NCBI RefSeq assembly: GCF_010183535.1
Contig: NC_071328.1
Coordinates: 13,702,001-13,766,000 of the forward strand
Origin: Caenorhabditis remanei
Lineage: Eukaryota; Nematoda; Chromadorea; Rhabditida; Rhabditidae
Reading direction: 5' to 3'
DNA length: 64,000 nucleotides
The notes under the pieces were generated by a model, which was given only the letters and a program-made list of their open reading frames with translations, had not been told where the DNA came from and made no database searches. Positions 9,841 through 20,512 of this stretch are shown one piece after another. Position 1 is the first letter of the stretch. Each line of letters begins with the position of its first letter. Position numbers and translations under genes: made by a program.

Positions 9841-11215
9841 CTTTTTTAAGAATTCTCAGAATTTTTGGCATTTTTCAGCACAAGTACATCAGAAAAGTAA
9901 ATTTTCAGCCATTTTTGGCTCTTAGTGGGCTGCTCCCTGGCTTTTCGGAAATTTTTCCGGCCACGCGTTCACCTGGGAGGCCGTTCTACGCCGATCGATC
10001 CGTTTCTTGGTACCGATGGGGAATTTTTAGCAAAAATGCCGGTTTTTCGGTCATTTTTTGCGATTTTTCGTAGAAATTTGTTGAATTTGAAAACTTACGA
10101 TGGTTCAGTAGAATTTTATAGTAGACGGGTGGGTTACCACTCCGATGTGTAGACGTTTTTCGCTGGAGTACGCGAATTTTCAGCAATTTTGGCGATTTTT
10201 AGCCGATTTTCGGCATTTTTGTGGGCTACGTAGACTTTTTTAGCCTCCTGGCTGTGAAAATGACTGGAATCGTGTAGATTGCGCCTATTTTGGCGACTTT
10301 TTCGTAGAAATTTCCGTCGATTGGTGGGCTGCGGCTCGGATGTCGTTTTTTTCGTGTAGAATACGCGTTTCAGCGATTTTCGTCGATTTTCGAGTACTTT
10401 TAAACTCAAATCTTACCTATAATGTTGTGGGATGCAACATTTTATTCGATTTTCATCGAATTTTGTGGGGAAAGGGGAAAAAATCGATGAAAAACGTGGA
10501 TTTTTTGTTAAAAATCGGAAATTTTTTAAAGTGAGCAAGAGTGAGTGTGGAGTGTATGGCATACACCTCGCGCACATTACGCTCATTTTTGAGCGTCGGC
10601 GCACACTTCTCGGGGTGAGTACTGTCGACGACCGAGTGCGCATTGTACGCAATCGGTGTTTGCGTACAGTGACTCGCGCATTGTCGACCGTATACCTCCG
10701 AAAATAATTTGAACTGAATTCAAATAATTTCGATGTTTTTACATCTGTTTTCGGGTAAAATGGACCGATTTTTCCGGAAAAAATGACAATCGATGGCCGA
10801 CAGAGCCCGGAAACACCTGATTTTCAGATTTTTTCAGGATTTTTTGTAGAGATCGACTGGATTTGGTACTATTTTCGTCGCGAGGACGATTTATATCGAT
10901 TTTTCGAACTTTCTCGATGGATTGTGGCAGTTTCTGGCAAAAATAGTAGAATTTCAGCAAGAATCAAAACTTTTCGTGTGTATTAAATTATCTTATCACG
11001 ATTTGAAGCTGATTTATGTAGAATTATCGATATTTATGGCAGATTTATCGATTTTTTGTGGATTTTCTCGCCGATGATGCAATTTTGGCGGTCAATTTGT
11101 AGATTTTCGCCTCAGTGGGCTGCCAGAAGTTGTCGATCGAGTATATTTTCGTGGAAATCGTAGAATTTCGTCGTTTTTCGTCGAGTTTGCGGTAGTGGGG
11201 TGCTCAGACGCCAGG
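9840..11215 (+). repeat. Non-coding array with GTGGG(N)T(G/A)C every about 100 bases
   Basis: Between 10128 and 10435 the motif or a one-base variant recurs at 10128, 10218, 10324 and 10427, each in a unit containing GTAGAC or GTAGAA and TTTTTCG. More hits follow at 11115 and 11195. The sequence between is T-rich with GATTTTC words. I see no exon. The stretch at 10530-10700 is different: see the inverted-repeat cluster. Confidence 0.5.
10530..10700. repeat. Cluster of short CG-rich inverted repeats
   Basis: Contains GTGTATGGCATACAC, ACGCTCATTTTTGAGCGT, GTGCGCATTGTACGCAAT and CGCGCATTGTCGACC within 170 bases. Several can fold into short hairpins. CG content and CpG density stand out from the AT-rich flanks. 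Function unknown. Confidence 0.4.
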
Positions 11216-12180
11216 AAGGCTAGCGGGTTCGACTTGGGTTCGAATTGTAACTTGTAGAGGGGAGAACTCGAAGTTCTACTACCTTAAACAGACCGTCCGT
11301 CGATGCACCATGTTGACAATGCCTGTAGGTCCAGTCGAAGACCAGGACACAATCATAACCCAGGGAGACTCCCTGTATGCGCCGTATGAGACCCGGTTCC
11401 GCAGAACCTTCGGATAAGCTATGCAATTGACAAAACAGTACACAGTTTCTCAATGACCCGTTTATTAGGATAAAGATTTGGGACAAGAGAAGGGGGAAAA
11501 TCCATCGACAGGAATTGTGGAGCAAAATGTGTAGGAGTAAAACCCCGCTCCCTTGTGGGATGCGAGGAAACCTTTCGGTTCTCCTTCCTGTCAGGTAAAA
11601 CCTGTTACGTAGAGTTTCGTAGAGTTTTGTAGAGGTTTTGTAGAAGGTTTAGAGGGGAAAAACGAGGGGAAGGAGAACAGATAAAAGGGGATAAAATAAG
11701 GGAAAAAATGGGGGAAAAATCCGTCACCAACGGGCCGCAACGTGGCGTAAAAGTAGTAAAAGTGCGGTGGCGAGAAGAGAGCAATGGCGGCGGGCGTTGG
11801 CCTAAAAAGGCTGTGCGCCGCCTGCACATCTAACTCCCGCGACGAACGGGATACTGTAGACAAATGCGCGCGCCGTTTAAATAATGAGGCGCGGCAATAA
11901 TTTAGTAGAAATTGGTAGAATTGACCGATTTCGATGGAATAAATCGGGGAAAGGCGATCATAAATAAAGAGGAATAACTGTGTGAGAGTTCGGCTCATAA
12001 TTCCGGGGGATTTTGCGGGGAAAATCAATGTGACCCGGAATTATCGAGTCGTGAAGTTGGCAGTTTTATCCAGAGGCGTTAAACTGACAACAGCGGACCC
12101 CAAGTCAGATGAGTTTGGCGAGAACAGGAAAAAGAGAGAGAGAGAGAGAGAGAAATTATGAACAATTTTATTAGACTTTA
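11216..12180. other. Intergenic; repeat pieces, no supported gene
   Basis: Holds GTAGAG/GTAGAA-rich stretches, the common Caenorhabditis word ACAAATGCGCGCGCCGTTTA (11860-11880), and a (GA)n tract at 12131-12152. A 101-codon minus-strand frame (11220-11525) has no domain or splice support. Confidence 0.4.
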
Positions 12181-12330
12181 CTAACCAAAAGGGGCTTTCC
12201 TTTTATTCTTCAACGATTTCTTCTTCTTGTCCATAGACGACATCGACGGGGAAGACATCTCAGACGGCGGGTTGGCAGGGAAGTGGTGACGGCTTCTTGA
12301 AACAAGAGTGAAGTTTCCCGTTGATTCCAT
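12181..12330 (-). CDS. Possible 49-aa basic-tailed ORF or last exon
   Basis: ATG at 12330 opens a frame ending MDKKKKSLKNKRKAPFG and a stop at 12181. AATAAA follows on the minus strand at about 12163-12170. The Ser-rich start and Lys-rich end look like the terminal exon of an unrecognised gene, but no upstream exon could be tied to it. It could also be chance. Confidence 0.25.
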   Translation of the reverse strand: MESTGNFTLVSRSRHHFPANPPSEMSSPSMSSMDKKKKSLKNKRKAPFG

Positions 12331-12692
12331 ATATGAAGAAAGATGTGGGGCAGATGGTTATCGAAAGGTCAGATCGTCATAGGCCAAGGTCACGTTCATT
12401 CGGTAGACTGATTGTAGTTGGAGTTGACAGGAGTAGAGGTTGTAAGGTTTCGTAGAATTGGTTAATGAATTGTTCATGTAACGTTGTAGTCTAGTGGAGA
12501 CGCTTGTTATTTGTAAGAGCCTGTGTGACTTTGGTGATTTAGCTAGGTCTTACCTTCAAATGATAAAATCGCCCAAACCTATCAATCTCACTGGTGGTAC
12601 AACATTTCTTCATAACTCCGTCTCCTACTTCCTATCTTCTGAAACTTTTCCATCGCAAGTTTAAGTTAAAAATTCTACTCACCTCCCTCTCT

Positions 12693-12895
12693 CGTGTAAA
12701 TAGAATATGGGATTGGAGGAGTGACTGCGTTTCGTGGCAAGAACACAACAAGGCAATGGGAAAAATAACGGATTGACCGACCCTAGTCGTACCACCATTG
12801 CGCACACAGTAAATCCTTTTTTCCCATAGGCATTCTACGACTTGTTGTGGTCTCGCCACGAAATGCAAGCACTCCTCCAATATTCTATTTACACC
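12693..12895. mobile_element. Foldback element F1 upstream of F-box gene 1
   Basis: The ends GTGTAAATAGAATATGGGAT and (reverse complement) ATATTCTATTTACAC are inverted repeats. Inside them GGAGGAGTGACTGCGTTTCG pairs with CGAAATGCAAGCACTCCTCC. The centre carries TCGTACCACCATTGCGCACA between ATGGGAAAAA and TTTTTTCCCAT arms. Confidence 0.65.
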
Positions 12896-13004
12896 CTTTT
12901 ACCTCATCTCATTGGAAAATAAGTACCTGGGTCAGTTGTACCCGCACTATCGATCTATTTATTTCTCCCTATTTCTTATCCCTCCATCGTCTATCTCTAT
13001 CCCA

Positions 13005-14002
13005 ATGTCTTCCCCATTTCCCCTTCTCCGTCTTCCTCAATTGGTCCTGTGTGAGGTATTCAAATCGTTGAGTATCGGAGAGAAGTAAGTTAACCTTATT
13101 AATCTAACTTAACTAGTTCATCATCTATTTTCAGAATCAAGCTCTCCATCTGCTCGAAGAAAGTCTCCATTCAAATCAATAATGATCGTTTGTACTCTCA
13201 AAAAGTTATAGTCAATCTGGACTGCTTAAACTGCAAAATCAGAGTTTGCTCTGAAAATGATAAAGATACATTTCAAGTCTCAATTCATCCAGATTTCGAG
13301 ATCAGTCACAATTCAATTATTCAACAAGTTTCTATCGCATGGTGTACTGGAAGAATTACATCTGACCGAGAAGAAATCAAAACATTCTGGAAGAATAATC
13401 GAAAGGAAGGATTTCTATCCATTATTCAACATCTATTGAAAATGTTTCAATGCAAGATTTCAACTGATCTTACTTTCTATAATAGGGATTTATATGAACC
13501 AACTATTTCTGAGTTGTTTGATCTACAAGTGGAATTCAAGGAGCTCACTTTCATACTGTTAAAGAACCAAAACTTGTTGTGGAATCAGATATCCAGTAAT
13601 TTTGAACTGGTTGAGAATCTCAGAATCACATCCTTTAATAATACTGATTTCAGACTATTTTTTACTTCATGGCCACAGAGTATTTATATCATAGGTTCCG
13701 CTTGGTTCACTATGGAAAATCTTTTGGCGTGCGCTTCCACTACAATCGCACTTTACCTTTCTCATCTGGAAAACAAAGATTTGGATGAGACACTCAGAAA
13801 ATGGAGAGGTGGAGGGTTACCGAATATAAAAAGTCTGACGATTACCAGCCTAAACTTCATAGATAATGGAGAACATATTTTGGGAATGGATTGGAGGGAT
13901 TTAGACGGAATGGTTATCAAAACTGATGATGGATCAAAAAAGGCAACTATTGAACTTAACCCCCATTGTATAAAAATGTCAGTGACTCCATTTGAAATGT
14001 AA
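13005..14002 (+). CDS. F-box gene 1 (F-box + FBA_2), fbxb-like
   Basis: Exons 13005-13084 and 13135-14002 (50-base intron, phase 2) give 315 residues. The N-terminus FPLLRLPQLVLCEVFKSLSI is a nematode F-box, the Skp1-binding part of an SCF ubiquitin ligase substrate receptor. The exon junction falls inside the F-box, which continues KIKLSICSKK. The C-terminal half (residues about 195-305) matches the FBA_2 domain: SWPQSIYI, WFTMENLLAC, then an NKDLDETLRKWRGGG helix and the closing TDDGSKKATIEL strand. By family knowledge it would recruit an unknown substrate; the F-box domain fits cullin-1 SCF. The frame is intact. A foldback element lies just upstream. Confidence 0.85.
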
Positions 14003-14313
14003 AGATCGTCTATATCGGAAAAAACTCTTCTAACTTCTATTATCTATCTTTATTTAATGAAAGGTCTATATGTTCCCAAGTTTGAGGTTCTTCTTCCACT
14101 CACACCAACTTTCGGACATTAGGAAACTTAGTCACTGAGCGTTCTTTATAAGAACTCTATTGTCGCAACAAAGAAGTTCGATAATTTTGCACTAAGTCCG
14201 CAAACACCGATGAGGAAAAAATGTCGGAACTTTTTTATTTCGATAATATTATGAACAATCTTATTTCACCGTCCCATGGTAAAATCGCGCAAACCTAGCA
14301 ATCTCATGTCTCT

Positions 14314-14514
14314 CGTGTAAATAGAATTTGGGATTCTGCGTTTTGTCGCGTGACCGCATCACATTCGTAGAGAAGAATAGCGGATCGATCGACTCTAGTC
14401 GTACGAATGCGCACACAGTCTATTCTTTTCCCCATAGGCATCTACGACTTGTTGTGGTCTCGCCACGAAACGTAGGCTCTCCTCCATTCCCACATTCTAT
14501 TCACACTCTTCTAA
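14314..14514. mobile_element. Foldback element F1, second copy
   Basis: GTGTAAATAGAATTTGGGAT at the left, CACATTCTATTCACAC at the right, and the core GGATCGATCGACTCTAGTCG then GCGCACACAGTC between. A further right-arm fragment repeats at 14580-14645, directly before F-box gene 2. Confidence 0.6.
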
Positions 14515-14697
14515 TCCTCAGTCTTATCTCATTAGAAAATAAGTGACTGGGTCAGTTGTACGCGCACTATCGATCCCCCAGACACGGTCGTGGTCTCGCC
14601 ACGAAACGCAGGCACTCCTCCAACCTCAGATTCTATTTACACATCTCATTATTCTTGTTCTCCTCATACTCATTTCACCGTCTTCTACCTTTGCCCT

Positions 14698-15629
14698 ATG
14701 TTAACTTCTTTTCCCCTTCTCCGTCTTCCTCGATTGGTCCTGCGCGAGGTATTCAGATCATTGAATATCGGTGAGAAGTGAGTTTACCTATCTAACCTAA
14801 TCTGACTAATTCTTCCTCTACTTCCAGAATCCAGCTCTCCCTCTGCTCCAAGAAAATCTCCACTCAAATCTATAATGATCGTTTATACTCTGAAAAGGTT
14901 ATAGTCAATCTGGACATGATCAACCAAGGAATCAGAGTTCACTCTGAAATTTACACAGATGCATTGGAAGTTTTCACTGATCTAGATATCTGGGAAATAA
15001 ACTATTCAAATTCTGGAAGAAATCAAGAAGGATTTCTATCTGTTATTCGGCATCTATTGAAGATGTTTCAATGCAAGATTTCAACTGATATTAGTACCCA
15101 AAATAGTTATTTCTATGAACCAACTATTTCTGAGTTGCTTGACCAACAAGTGGAGTTCAAGGCGCTCAATATCGTACTTGATGGATCAAAAGATCAAAAC
15201 TTGTTATGGAATCAGATATCCAGTAATTTTGGATTGGTTGAGAATCTTAAAGTCATGTCCAATACTACTAAGCCTGGTTTCAGACCACTTTTCACTTCAT
15301 GGCCGCAGAATATTAATATCAGCACTTCCGCTTGGTTTACTCTGAAATCTCTTTTGGCGTGCGCTTCCTCTAAAATTACACTTTTGCAGTCTCATCTGGA
15401 AAACAAGGATCTGGATGAAGTACTCAAGAATTGGAAGGCTGGAGGATTTCCGAATCTAGAATATCTATACGTCGAGAGCAAAAATATTACAAACAATGGA
15501 ACGACAATTTTGGGAATGAATTTGAGGGAATTAAACAGAATGGTTATCCAAACGGATGATGGATCAAAGAAGGCAACTATTGAAATTCGCCCCTATCGTA
15601 TTGAAATGTCTGTGACTCCATTTGAATGA
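14698..15629 (+). CDS. F-box gene 2 (F-box + FBA_2)
   Basis: Exons 14698-14777 and 14828-15629 encode 293 residues. The F-box reads FPLLRLPRLVLREVFRSLNI then KIQLSLCSKKIS. The FBA_2 part keeps SWPQNINI, WFTLKSLLAC, NKDLDEVLKNWKAGGFPNLE and TDDGSKKATIEI. It is about 20 residues shorter than gene 1 because of deletions between residues 70 and 95. Frame intact. Same strand and same two-exon structure as its neighbours, so it arose by tandem duplication. Confidence 0.85.
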
Positions 15630-16038
15630 ACAAAACTCAGCACGTTCTCCGTTTTTTCAAAAATCAACTTCCACAACAAATCTATATTAATCTTCATTAC
15701 TTCTCTCCCCCCGCTTTTTCAAATACCTGCTCCACCCCTCTCATTAAAAAAGAGGAAGCGTTATCTTCTTTCCTCCCATTTTTAAAGTCTTTATGATTTT
15801 TCCTGCCTTTTGTTACTTCTATTATTCATCTTCATTTAATAAAAAATCTTGTTATTCCCAAGTTTGAGGTTCTTCCTCCATTCACACCAACACATCAACA
15901 TCAGGGAACTCAGTTACTGAGAGTTCTTAATAAGAATTTTATAACAGACATTTTTTGCTTCAGGATTCTCACAGCTATCAATTAGACACTTTGTCTAAGG
16001 CTCTTAGCACCCTGAAGGTCTCGCATTTTTCTCTTTCT

Positions 16039-16232
16039 CGTGTAAATAGAATCTGGGATTGGATGAGTGTTTGCGTTTCGTGGCGACACCTTAGATGTCT
16101 ATGGGAAATAACGAAAAGATCGGCCCTAGTACTACCATTGCGCACACAGTCGCTTCGTCATTTTTCCCATAGACTTGTTGTGGTCTCACCACGAAACGCA
16201 GGTACTCCTCCAATCCCATAATCTATTTACAT
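16039..16232. mobile_element. Foldback element F1, third copy
   Basis: Left arm GTGTAAATAGAATCTGGGAT then GGATGAGTGTTTGCGTTTCG; right arm CGAAACGCAGGTACTCCTCC then AATCTATTTACATAC; core CTACCATTGCGCACACAGTC. It lies 150 bases before F-box gene 3. Confidence 0.6.
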
Positions 16233-16377
16233 ACTCAGTCTCCTCAGTCTCAGTCTCATTACTCCCTTTCTCCTCACCTCATTTCACCGTCTTCTATCTC
16301 TGTCAATTTGTTACATAAGTTTACATACTTCATCTCTATTTAGTTCTTATTCTATTCCTTCTCCACCCGTCACTGCT

Positions 16378-17375
16378 ATGTCACCATTTCCCCTCCTCCG
16401 TCTTCCTGGAGTGGTTCTGTGTGAGATATTCAAGTCATTGAATGTCGGAGAAAAGTAAGTTAACCCGATAACCTAACCTGATCATTTTCTATTTTCAGAA
16501 TAAAACTCTCCCTCAGCTCCAAGAAAGTCTCTATTCAAATCAATATGGCTCGTTTGTACTCTCAAAAAGTCATAGTCGATCTTGACTGCTCAAAACAAAA
16601 AATAGAAGTTCGCTCTGAAAATGACGGAGATGCATTTGACATCTTCATTTGTCCTGATTTCGGGAAAACGCCCAGTTCAAATACTCAACTAGTTTCTATC
16701 GCTCTTACACGTTACACTTTGAGAGTTACTTCTAACAGAGAAGAAATTAAAACATTCTGGAAGAATAATCAGAAGGAAGGATATCTATCTGTTATTAGAC
16801 ATTTATTGAAGATGTTTCAATGCAGAATTTCAACTTATAGTGATTGTTTTTATAGTGATTTATTTCAACCAACAATTTCAATGTTGTTTGATCTACAAGC
16901 GGAATTCAAGATGCTCTGTATTCGCCCTAAAGGATCAGAAGATGAAAACTTGTTGTGGAACAAGATATCCAGTAATTTGGAACTAGTTGAGTGTCTCATC
17001 AGCTATTCTAGTGTTGTTCCTGATTTCAGACCAGTGTTCAATTCATGGCCACAAGAAATTAGTATCTGGTGTTCCGATTGGTTCACTCTGGAATCTCTCT
17101 TGGCGTGCCCCTGCACTACAATTACACTTTACCATTCTCATCTGGAAAACAAGGATTTGGATAAGGTTCTCAAGAAATGGACGTCTGGAGGATTTCCAAA
17201 TCTAGAGCGTCTGGAGATCTATAGTCAAAATTTTAAAAATAATGGAACGACGATTTTGGGAATGAACTTCAGAGAATTACACGGGATCGTTATCCAAACT
17301 GATGACGGATTCAAGACGGCAATCATTAAACTTGGCCCCGATAGTATTAAAATGTCCATGTCTCCATTTCAATAA
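16378..17375 (+). CDS. F-box gene 3 (F-box + FBA_2)
   Basis: Exons 16378-16454 and 16499-17375 (44-base intron, phase 2) encode 317 residues. The F-box begins FPLLRLPGVVLCEIFKSLNV. FBA_2 features are SWPQEISI, WFTLESLLAC, NKDLDKVLKKWTSGGFPNLE and TDDGFKTAIIKL. Its second exon is the parent or sister of the inverted copy at 18.0-18.9 kb. Frame intact. Confidence 0.85.
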
Positions 17376-17601
17376 TCAAAACTTAATTTACTTTCTCCTC
17401 TTTTCAATATTATCTCTTCCCACAATCATTTTATCTCTTCCCAATTCCTCCTCCGCTCCTCTCAATTAAAAAATATGACGGAAGCCTTATCATTGTTCTT
17501 CCCATTTCTAATGTCTTTGATTTTTCACACCTTTCTGTTACTTTTATTATTTATCTTCATTTAATAAATGGAATAAATAATAATAATAAGAGTTCACTAA
17601 T

Positions 17602-17960
17602 ACGATAATTCGGATGTCAAGTCATTGCCAGCGGGGACGGCCACGCGCCTTTCCAACACCTCCTCCCTTTGCAGACAAATTGAGTTGACCACAACGAGTA
17701 GCGGCTGGAGAATTTCCTCTGGTACGAATGGCGGGATGTGACCGGACTGTTGGATCCTCGTGCATTTCTTGTTCCATAGTGTGGTTCGGATCATGAATCA
17801 AAACGGTATGAAGCTGGTCTGGGTCGTTGGGTTCGTCGCGAAGAATGGCTAAGGTTAGCAATTGTTTGGGCTTGTGGACTTGTATCTGGCTATCTCTTTG
17901 GACTGTTGGCCGTGTTTGTAGTCGTTTCAGAGGTAGCACTTGTACCAGTTGTCAGCGACT
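17602..17960 (-). CDS. Unrecognised coding-like fragment in the spacer of an inverted duplication
   Basis: A minus-strand frame of at least 105 codons (17939-17622) has gene-like codon use. It is rich in Pro, Arg, Gln and His (ILRDEPNDPDQLHTVLIHDP, then IRTRGNSPAATRCG) and ends in a basic stretch. It lies wholly between the two arms of the F-box inverted repeat and has no counterpart in the other F-box units. I cannot assign a family; it may be a captured exon. Confidence 0.3.
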
Positions 17961-18037
17961 ATTAAGCTCCTCTGTCGTTTTCATGTTCTCTAGATGAATA
18001 TTAACATAGATTCTATTAAATTTTCTCGATATAAATG

Positions 18038-18893
18038 ATTTTTTGAAAAGAGGAGAAAGTAAATTAAGTTTTGATTATTGAAATGGAGACACGGGCATTT
18101 CAATACTGTCGGGGCCAAGTTTAATGGTTGCCGTTTCATTCCCAAAATCGTCGTTCCATTATTTTTTAAATTTTGACTTTAGATCTAAAGACGCTCTAGA
18201 TTTAGAAATCCTCCAGCCTTCCAATTCTTGAATATCTTATCTAAATCCTGGTTTTCCAGATGAGACTGCACAAGTGTAATTTTAGTGCATGGGCACGCCA
18301 AGAGAGATTCCAGATTAAACCAGTAGGAACACCAGATACTAATATCTTGTGGCCATGAATTGAACACTGGTCTGAAATCAGGAACAACACTAGAATAGCT
18401 GATGAGACACTCAACTAGTTCCAAATTACTGGATATCTTGTTCCACAACAAGTTTTCATCTTCTGATCCTTTAGGGCGAATACAGAGCATCTTGAATTCC
18501 GCTTGTAGATCAAACAACATTGAAATTGTTGGTTGAAATAAATCACTATAAAAACAATCACTATGAGTTGAAATTCTGCATTGAAACATATTCAATAGAT
18601 GTCGAATAACAGATAGACAGCCTTCCTTCTGATTATTCTTTCAGAATGTTTTAATTTCTTTTCTGTTATAAGTAACTCTTAAAATGTAACACGTAAGAGC
18701 GATAGAAACTTGTTGAGTATTTGAACTGAGAGTTTTCCCCGAAATCAGGACAAATGAAGATTTCAAATGCATCTCTGTCATTTTCAGAGCGAACATCTAT
18801 TTTTGTTTTAAGCAGTCAAGATCGACTATGACTTTTTGAGTGTACAAACGAGCCATATTGATTTGAATAGAGACTTTCTTGGAGTTGACAAGG
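18038..18893 (-). pseudogene. Inverted F-box/FBA_2 pseudogene (copy of gene 3 exon 2)
   Basis: The minus strand matches 16511-17410 of gene 3 over nearly its whole length, including LFQPTISMLFDLQAEFKMLC and SWPQDISIW. Exon 1 and the F-box start are missing. The frame is open only for about 136 codons (18595-18185); frameshifts and stops interrupt both sides. The breakpoints are inside exon 2 near CTCCAAGAAAG and just past the gene 3 stop codon. Confidence 0.75.
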
Positions 18894-19026
18894 GAACCTT
18901 TTAAGTGGTCCTTAATGCCAACAAAAACGACCTATACAGGTCGAAAGAGGATGTTTGAAAACCTATAAATCACTTTTCAAAAGTTGCTTACGTGACCTGT
19001 AAGTGTCTGAAATCTCGACCTGAAAA

Positions 19027-19330
19027 TTGAGAAATGTTACCATTGGTTTGCTGCACCAATCATTATCGAATGTCAATTGTCTACACTTTGCCTACCGAAC
19101 ACTAATCTCAACTGCTTCCATCAACAAGTCATCTGCGACCAACAACGTCTTGGCACAAGATGGACCAGCCACCGTCGGCAATGCATTAAGAGATTCCTCC
19201 AACTATGGTGTTTCTCCGATTGAGACTGCTTTAATAAACCGTTTGTACATTCCTGTGTTGGTTAGCTTTCTAGGTTCACTATTTCTCACTCATTGCGGCC
19301 GGTTCGGGGTTCTTCACTTGCCCAATAACC
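19027..19330 (+). CDS. Unrecognised coding-like fragment
   Basis: About 95 codons without a stop and with sensible codon use (INKSSATNNVLAQDGPATVG, NYGVSPIETALINRLYIPVL) run into a foldback fragment. No ATG start of its own is convincing and no family is recognised. Likely a broken or captured gene piece between F-box units. Confidence 0.25.
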
Positions 19331-19339
19331 GTCGCAACA

Positions 19340-19445
19340 GATGTCTATGGGAAAAATGGCGGATCGATCGACTCCGTACTGTCATTGCGCACACAGTCGG
19401 TTCTTTATTTTTCCCATAGACATCTGAGGCCTCGTCACGATTCTA
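19340..19445. mobile_element. Foldback element F1, central part only
   Basis: ATGTCTATGGGAAAAATGGC, then GGATCGATCGACTC, CATTGCGCACACAGTCGG and TTTTTCCCATAGACATCTGA form the core palindrome. Outer arms are mostly lost. It lies just before F-box gene 4. Confidence 0.5.
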
Positions 19446-19515
19446 ATCACACACACACACATCGCATTACTCCCTTCTACTCATACTCATTCCATTGTCT
19501 TCCATCTCTGCCTCA

Positions 19516-20512
19516 ATGTCTTCTCCATTTCCACTCCTTCGTCTTCCTCGATTGGTCCTGTGTGAGGTTTTCAAATCGTTGAGTATCGGAGAGAAGTGAG
19601 TGTACCTATGTAACCAAACGTGACAGTATAATCCCTATTTCCAGAATCTTGCTGTCCCTCTGCTCCAAGAAAATTACTATTCAAATCAATGATGATCGTA
19701 TGTACTCTCAAAAAGTTATAGTCAATCTGGACATCTCAAAGCAAGAAATCATAGTTTATTCTGAAAATAGCGAAGATACATTTGAAATCTCCTTTTTTCC
19801 AAATTCCGGGAAAACTCTCAGTTCAAATTCTCGACAACTTCCTTTTGAAAGTTGTACTGTAAGAGTTATGTCTATGAGAAAAGGAATCAGAACATTCTGG
19901 AAGAACAATCAGAAGGAAGGATTTCTATCTGTTATTCGACATTTATTGAAGATGTTTCAATGCAGAATTTCAACTTATAGTGATTGTTTTTATAGTGATT
20001 TATTTCAACCAACAATTTCAATGTTGTTTGATCTGCAAGCGGAATTCAAGATGCTTTGTATTTGCCTTAATCGACTAAAGAATGAAAACTTGTGGTGGAA
20101 CCAGATATCCAGTAATTTGGGATTAGTTGAGTATCTTAGCATCTCATCTAATTTCAATACTGATTTCAAACCAGTTTTCCCTTCATGGCCACAGAAGATT
20201 AGTATCACGAGTTCCGCTTGGCTTACACTGGAATATCTCTTGGCGTGCACTTTCACTACAATTACACTTGGGTGGTCACATTTGGGAAACGAGGATTTGG
20301 ATGTTATACTTAGGAATTGGATGGCTGGAGAGTTACCGAATCTCAAGCGTCTGAAGATCCAGAGTCGAAATATCACAAGTTTTGGAGCGACAATTTTGGG
20401 AATTAATTGGATGGAATTAAACGGAATGATAATCCAAACTGATGATGGATCAAAAAAGGCCAATATAAAACTAGACTTCGATACTATTGAAATGTCTGTG
20501 ACTTCATTTTAA
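19516..20512 (+). CDS. F-box gene 4 (F-box + FBA_2)
   Basis: Exons 19516-19595 and 19645-20512 encode 315 residues. F-box FPLLRLPRLVLCEVFKSLSI then KILLSLCSKKIT. FBA_2: SWPQKISI, WLTLEYLLAC, NEDLDVILRNWMAGELPNLK, TDDGSKKANIKL. Frame intact. Residues around LFQPTISMLFDLQAEFKMLC are identical to gene 3, while the C-terminus matches gene 5, which suggests gene conversion within the array. Confidence 0.85.

Noticed and set aside
11190..11260. GGGTTCGACTTGGGTTCGAATTG looked like a tRNA B box with GGTGCTCAG as an A box
   Set aside because: The stems cannot be paired into a cloverleaf and two B-box words overlap; not reported as a tRNA.
11591..12028. Minus-strand open frame of 145 codons rich in Phe, Ser and Pro
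   Set aside because: Built on GTAGAG/GTAGAA and GCGCGCCGTTTA repeat words; no domain, no splice sites, low coding character.
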